From the NCBI GenBank assembly GCA_015231395.1, contig JADGBP010000114.1, positions 1-6,528 on the forward strand: a DNA stretch of 6,528 bases. The letters run 5' to 3'. The translations under genes were made by a program, and so were the position numbers. Shown here one piece after another: positions 5,738 through 6,528 of this stretch; position 1 is the stretch's first letter; the number at the start of each line of letters is the position of its first letter. The notes under the pieces are model-generated. The model did not search any database. It had not been told where the DNA came from and saw only the letters and a program-made list of their open reading frames with translations. This DNA comes from Desulfamplus sp. GTDB taxonomy: Bacteria > Desulfobacterota > Desulfobacteria > Desulfobacterales > Desulfobacteraceae.

Positions 5738-6295
5738 ATGAAAAACTTCAGCGGAAAAGCCCTTTTTCTTGACAGGTCTGACATCAACACTGACGAGATC
5801 ATACCTGCTAAATATCTTACAGAAATCACAAAAGAAGCTCTAAAGCCATATCTTCTTGAGGATATTGTGCTTAAAGGGTTTAACCCATCCACAGATATTG
5901 AAAACATGTCGGTGGTAATAACACGGGATAATTTTGGATGTGGTTCATCACGGGAACATGCCCCATGGGCATTTGAGGTAAATGGTATTAACATTGTTAT
6001 TGCGTCAGGGTTTGCAAGAATATTCAGACAGAACATGTTCAACTGCGGCATGATGGCGGTTGAGCTTGAAAAAGATGTTATAGACAGAATTTTCTCTCTT
6101 TTTGCCGGTAAAACCACATTTGTTGAAACTAATATGGAGAAAATGACATTTACATTCAGTACAGATGGAATGGCAGATGGAACAAATGACAGTTCAGATG
6201 GATTGCGTGAAATCATTCCGTTTACTGTTAGTGAGTATGACCTTGCACTTGTGAAGGCAGGTGGCTGGGTGAATTATGCGGATCAAAATTATTGA
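5738..6295 (+). CDS. leuD: 3-isopropylmalate dehydratase, small subunit
   Basis: This 185-residue swivel-domain subunit partners the LeuC product encoded just upstream. It carries DINTDEIIPAKYL near the N-terminus, the substrate-binding loop NFGCGSSREHAPWA at 65-78, and FARIFRQNMFNCGM at about 92-105. Length is within the family range (about 160-200). The residues after IIPAK, in the loop that tunes substrate choice in this family, read YLTE (26-29). As I recall the published methanogen work, isopropylmalate isomerases there carry YLVY-like and homoaconitases YLRT-like loops; this one is neither, so substrate specificity stays open. A small TDGM/ADGT/SDGL repeat lies at 142-156. AGAGGT at 5724-5729, eight bases upstream, supports the ATG at 5738. 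It is almost certainly co-transcribed with leuC. No clear terminator follows. Confidence 0.9.
   Translation: MKNFSGKALFLDRSDINTDEIIPAKYLTEITKEALKPYLLEDIVLKGFNPSTDIENMSVVITRDNFGCGSSREHAPWAFEVNGINIVIASGFARIFRQNMFNCGMMAVELEKDVIDRIFSLFAGKTTFVETNMEKMTFTFSTDGMADGTNDSSDGLREIIPFTVSEYDLALVKAGGWVNYADQNY
6161..6205 (+). repeat. 12-bp in-frame repeat inside leuD
   Basis: ACAGATGGAATG (6161-6172), GCAGATGGAACA (6173-6184) and, after nine bases, TCAGATGGATTG (6194-6205) share CAGATGGA. They encode TDGM, ADGT and SDGL, a Gly/Asp-rich turn region between the core fold and the C-terminal REIIPF strand. This is likely a loop duplication. Confidence 0.6.
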
Positions 6296-6418
6296 ATTCA
6301 TAGCGGGCATTGTTCTCTTTTGTTGCAGATAAAGCTCCAGTCTTATACACAGATAGGTATCCTCAAATGAACTCTTTACAAAGCTGGTGGGTTATTATGA
6401 CCAAAGTTGGGGGTAATC
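6296..6418. other. Intergenic region after leuD
   Basis: These 123 bases contain no good terminator hairpin on the plus strand. A weak promoter-like pair, TTGTTG (6320-6325) and TATACA (6344-6349) with an 18-base spacer, could serve the next gene but matches the consensus poorly. A 21-codon frame from 6367 (MNSLQSWW...) ends at 6432, overlapping the next start out of frame; it has no ribosome-binding site and is not called. Confidence 0.4.
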
Positions 6419-6528
6419 ATGAAAACGGTTAATTACGAAACAGATATTGTTGCATGGGCCAACGAATGGAAGGATAATTGCTGTAATATTGAAAAAAGCT
6501 CGTTCTCTGATACAACACCTGTGGATAA
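6419..6528 (+). CDS. Start of an unfinished gene, possibly DUF29 family
   Basis: The ATG at 6419 follows GGGGG (6409-6413) at a five-base spacing and stays open to the window end, giving 36 complete codons. The opening MKTVNYETDIVAWANE resembles the N-terminal signature of DUF29 proteins (YETDxxAW), a short family of unknown function. The following KDNCCNIEKSSFSDTTPVD does not continue that pattern as I know it, so either there is an insertion or the resemblance is accidental. The purine-rich site before the ATG and the full-length open frame support a real gene; the family call is tentative. Confidence 0.55.
   Translation, partial: MKTVNYETDIVAWANEWKDNCCNIEKSSFSDTTPVD

Noticed and set aside
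5701..6216. A 171-codon minus-strand frame opposite leuD
   Set aside because: leuD is a clear conserved family member on the plus strand, and the antisense frame shows no family features.
1..6528. A defence, toxin-antitoxin or mobile system
   Set aside because: No transposase, integrase, nuclease, toxin or antitoxin signature was seen; the genes are sensing, cell wall and amino-acid metabolism. The novelty here lies in the repeats and the lipoprotein architecture.

Overview
This window holds a compact stretch of bacterial chromosome with every recognisable gene on the plus strand. The DNA is AT-leaning by eye. The mix is a soluble multi-PAS histidine kinase with a CxxC-bearing PAS domain, a two-subunit LeuC/LeuD of the archaeal-like short type, and a lipoprotein with a FliL-like domain. 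This suggests an anaerobic Desulfobacterota-type bacterium (sulfate-reducer relatives). That placement is inference from protein style; no marker gene is present.

Layout. (1) Positions 1-195: the C-terminal end of an unidentified protein with a pentapeptide repeat. (2) 196-410: a gene-free stretch holding a 17-bp minisatellite (about 6.8 copies), a degenerate 18-bp repeat, and a duplicated start region for the next gene. (3) 411-2243: a cytosolic PAS histidine kinase. (4) 2248-3249: glutamate racemase (murI), four bases after the kinase, with an unusual repeat-built N-terminal extension. (5) 3250-3430: an intergenic region with a possible sigma70-type promoter and a duplicated ribosome-binding site. 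(6) 3431-4387: a lipoprotein with a FliL-like domain and an EKPKE-repeat tail. (7) 4391-5713 and 5738-6295: leuC and leuD, the two subunits of 3-isopropylmalate dehydratase (leucine biosynthesis). (8) 6296-6418: a short intergenic stretch. (9) 6419-6528: the start of a gene cut by the window edge, possibly DUF29 family.

The genes probably form two transcription units. One is kinase-murI (cell-envelope precursor supply behind a sensor). The other is lipoprotein-leuC-leuD, where the leuC ribosome-binding site lies inside the end of the lipoprotein gene. No response regulator, leuA or leuB is visible.

The most striking property is not a single gene. Short direct repeats are spread through the whole window. 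Five of the six substantially visible coding regions carry a codon-multiple in-frame tandem repeat (units of 12, 15, 18 or 33 bp) at a terminus or probable surface loop. The only one without is the kinase, and it is preceded by a 17-bp non-codon-multiple array. Two translation-start regions are also locally duplicated. No defence system, mobile element, CRISPR array or RNA gene was found.
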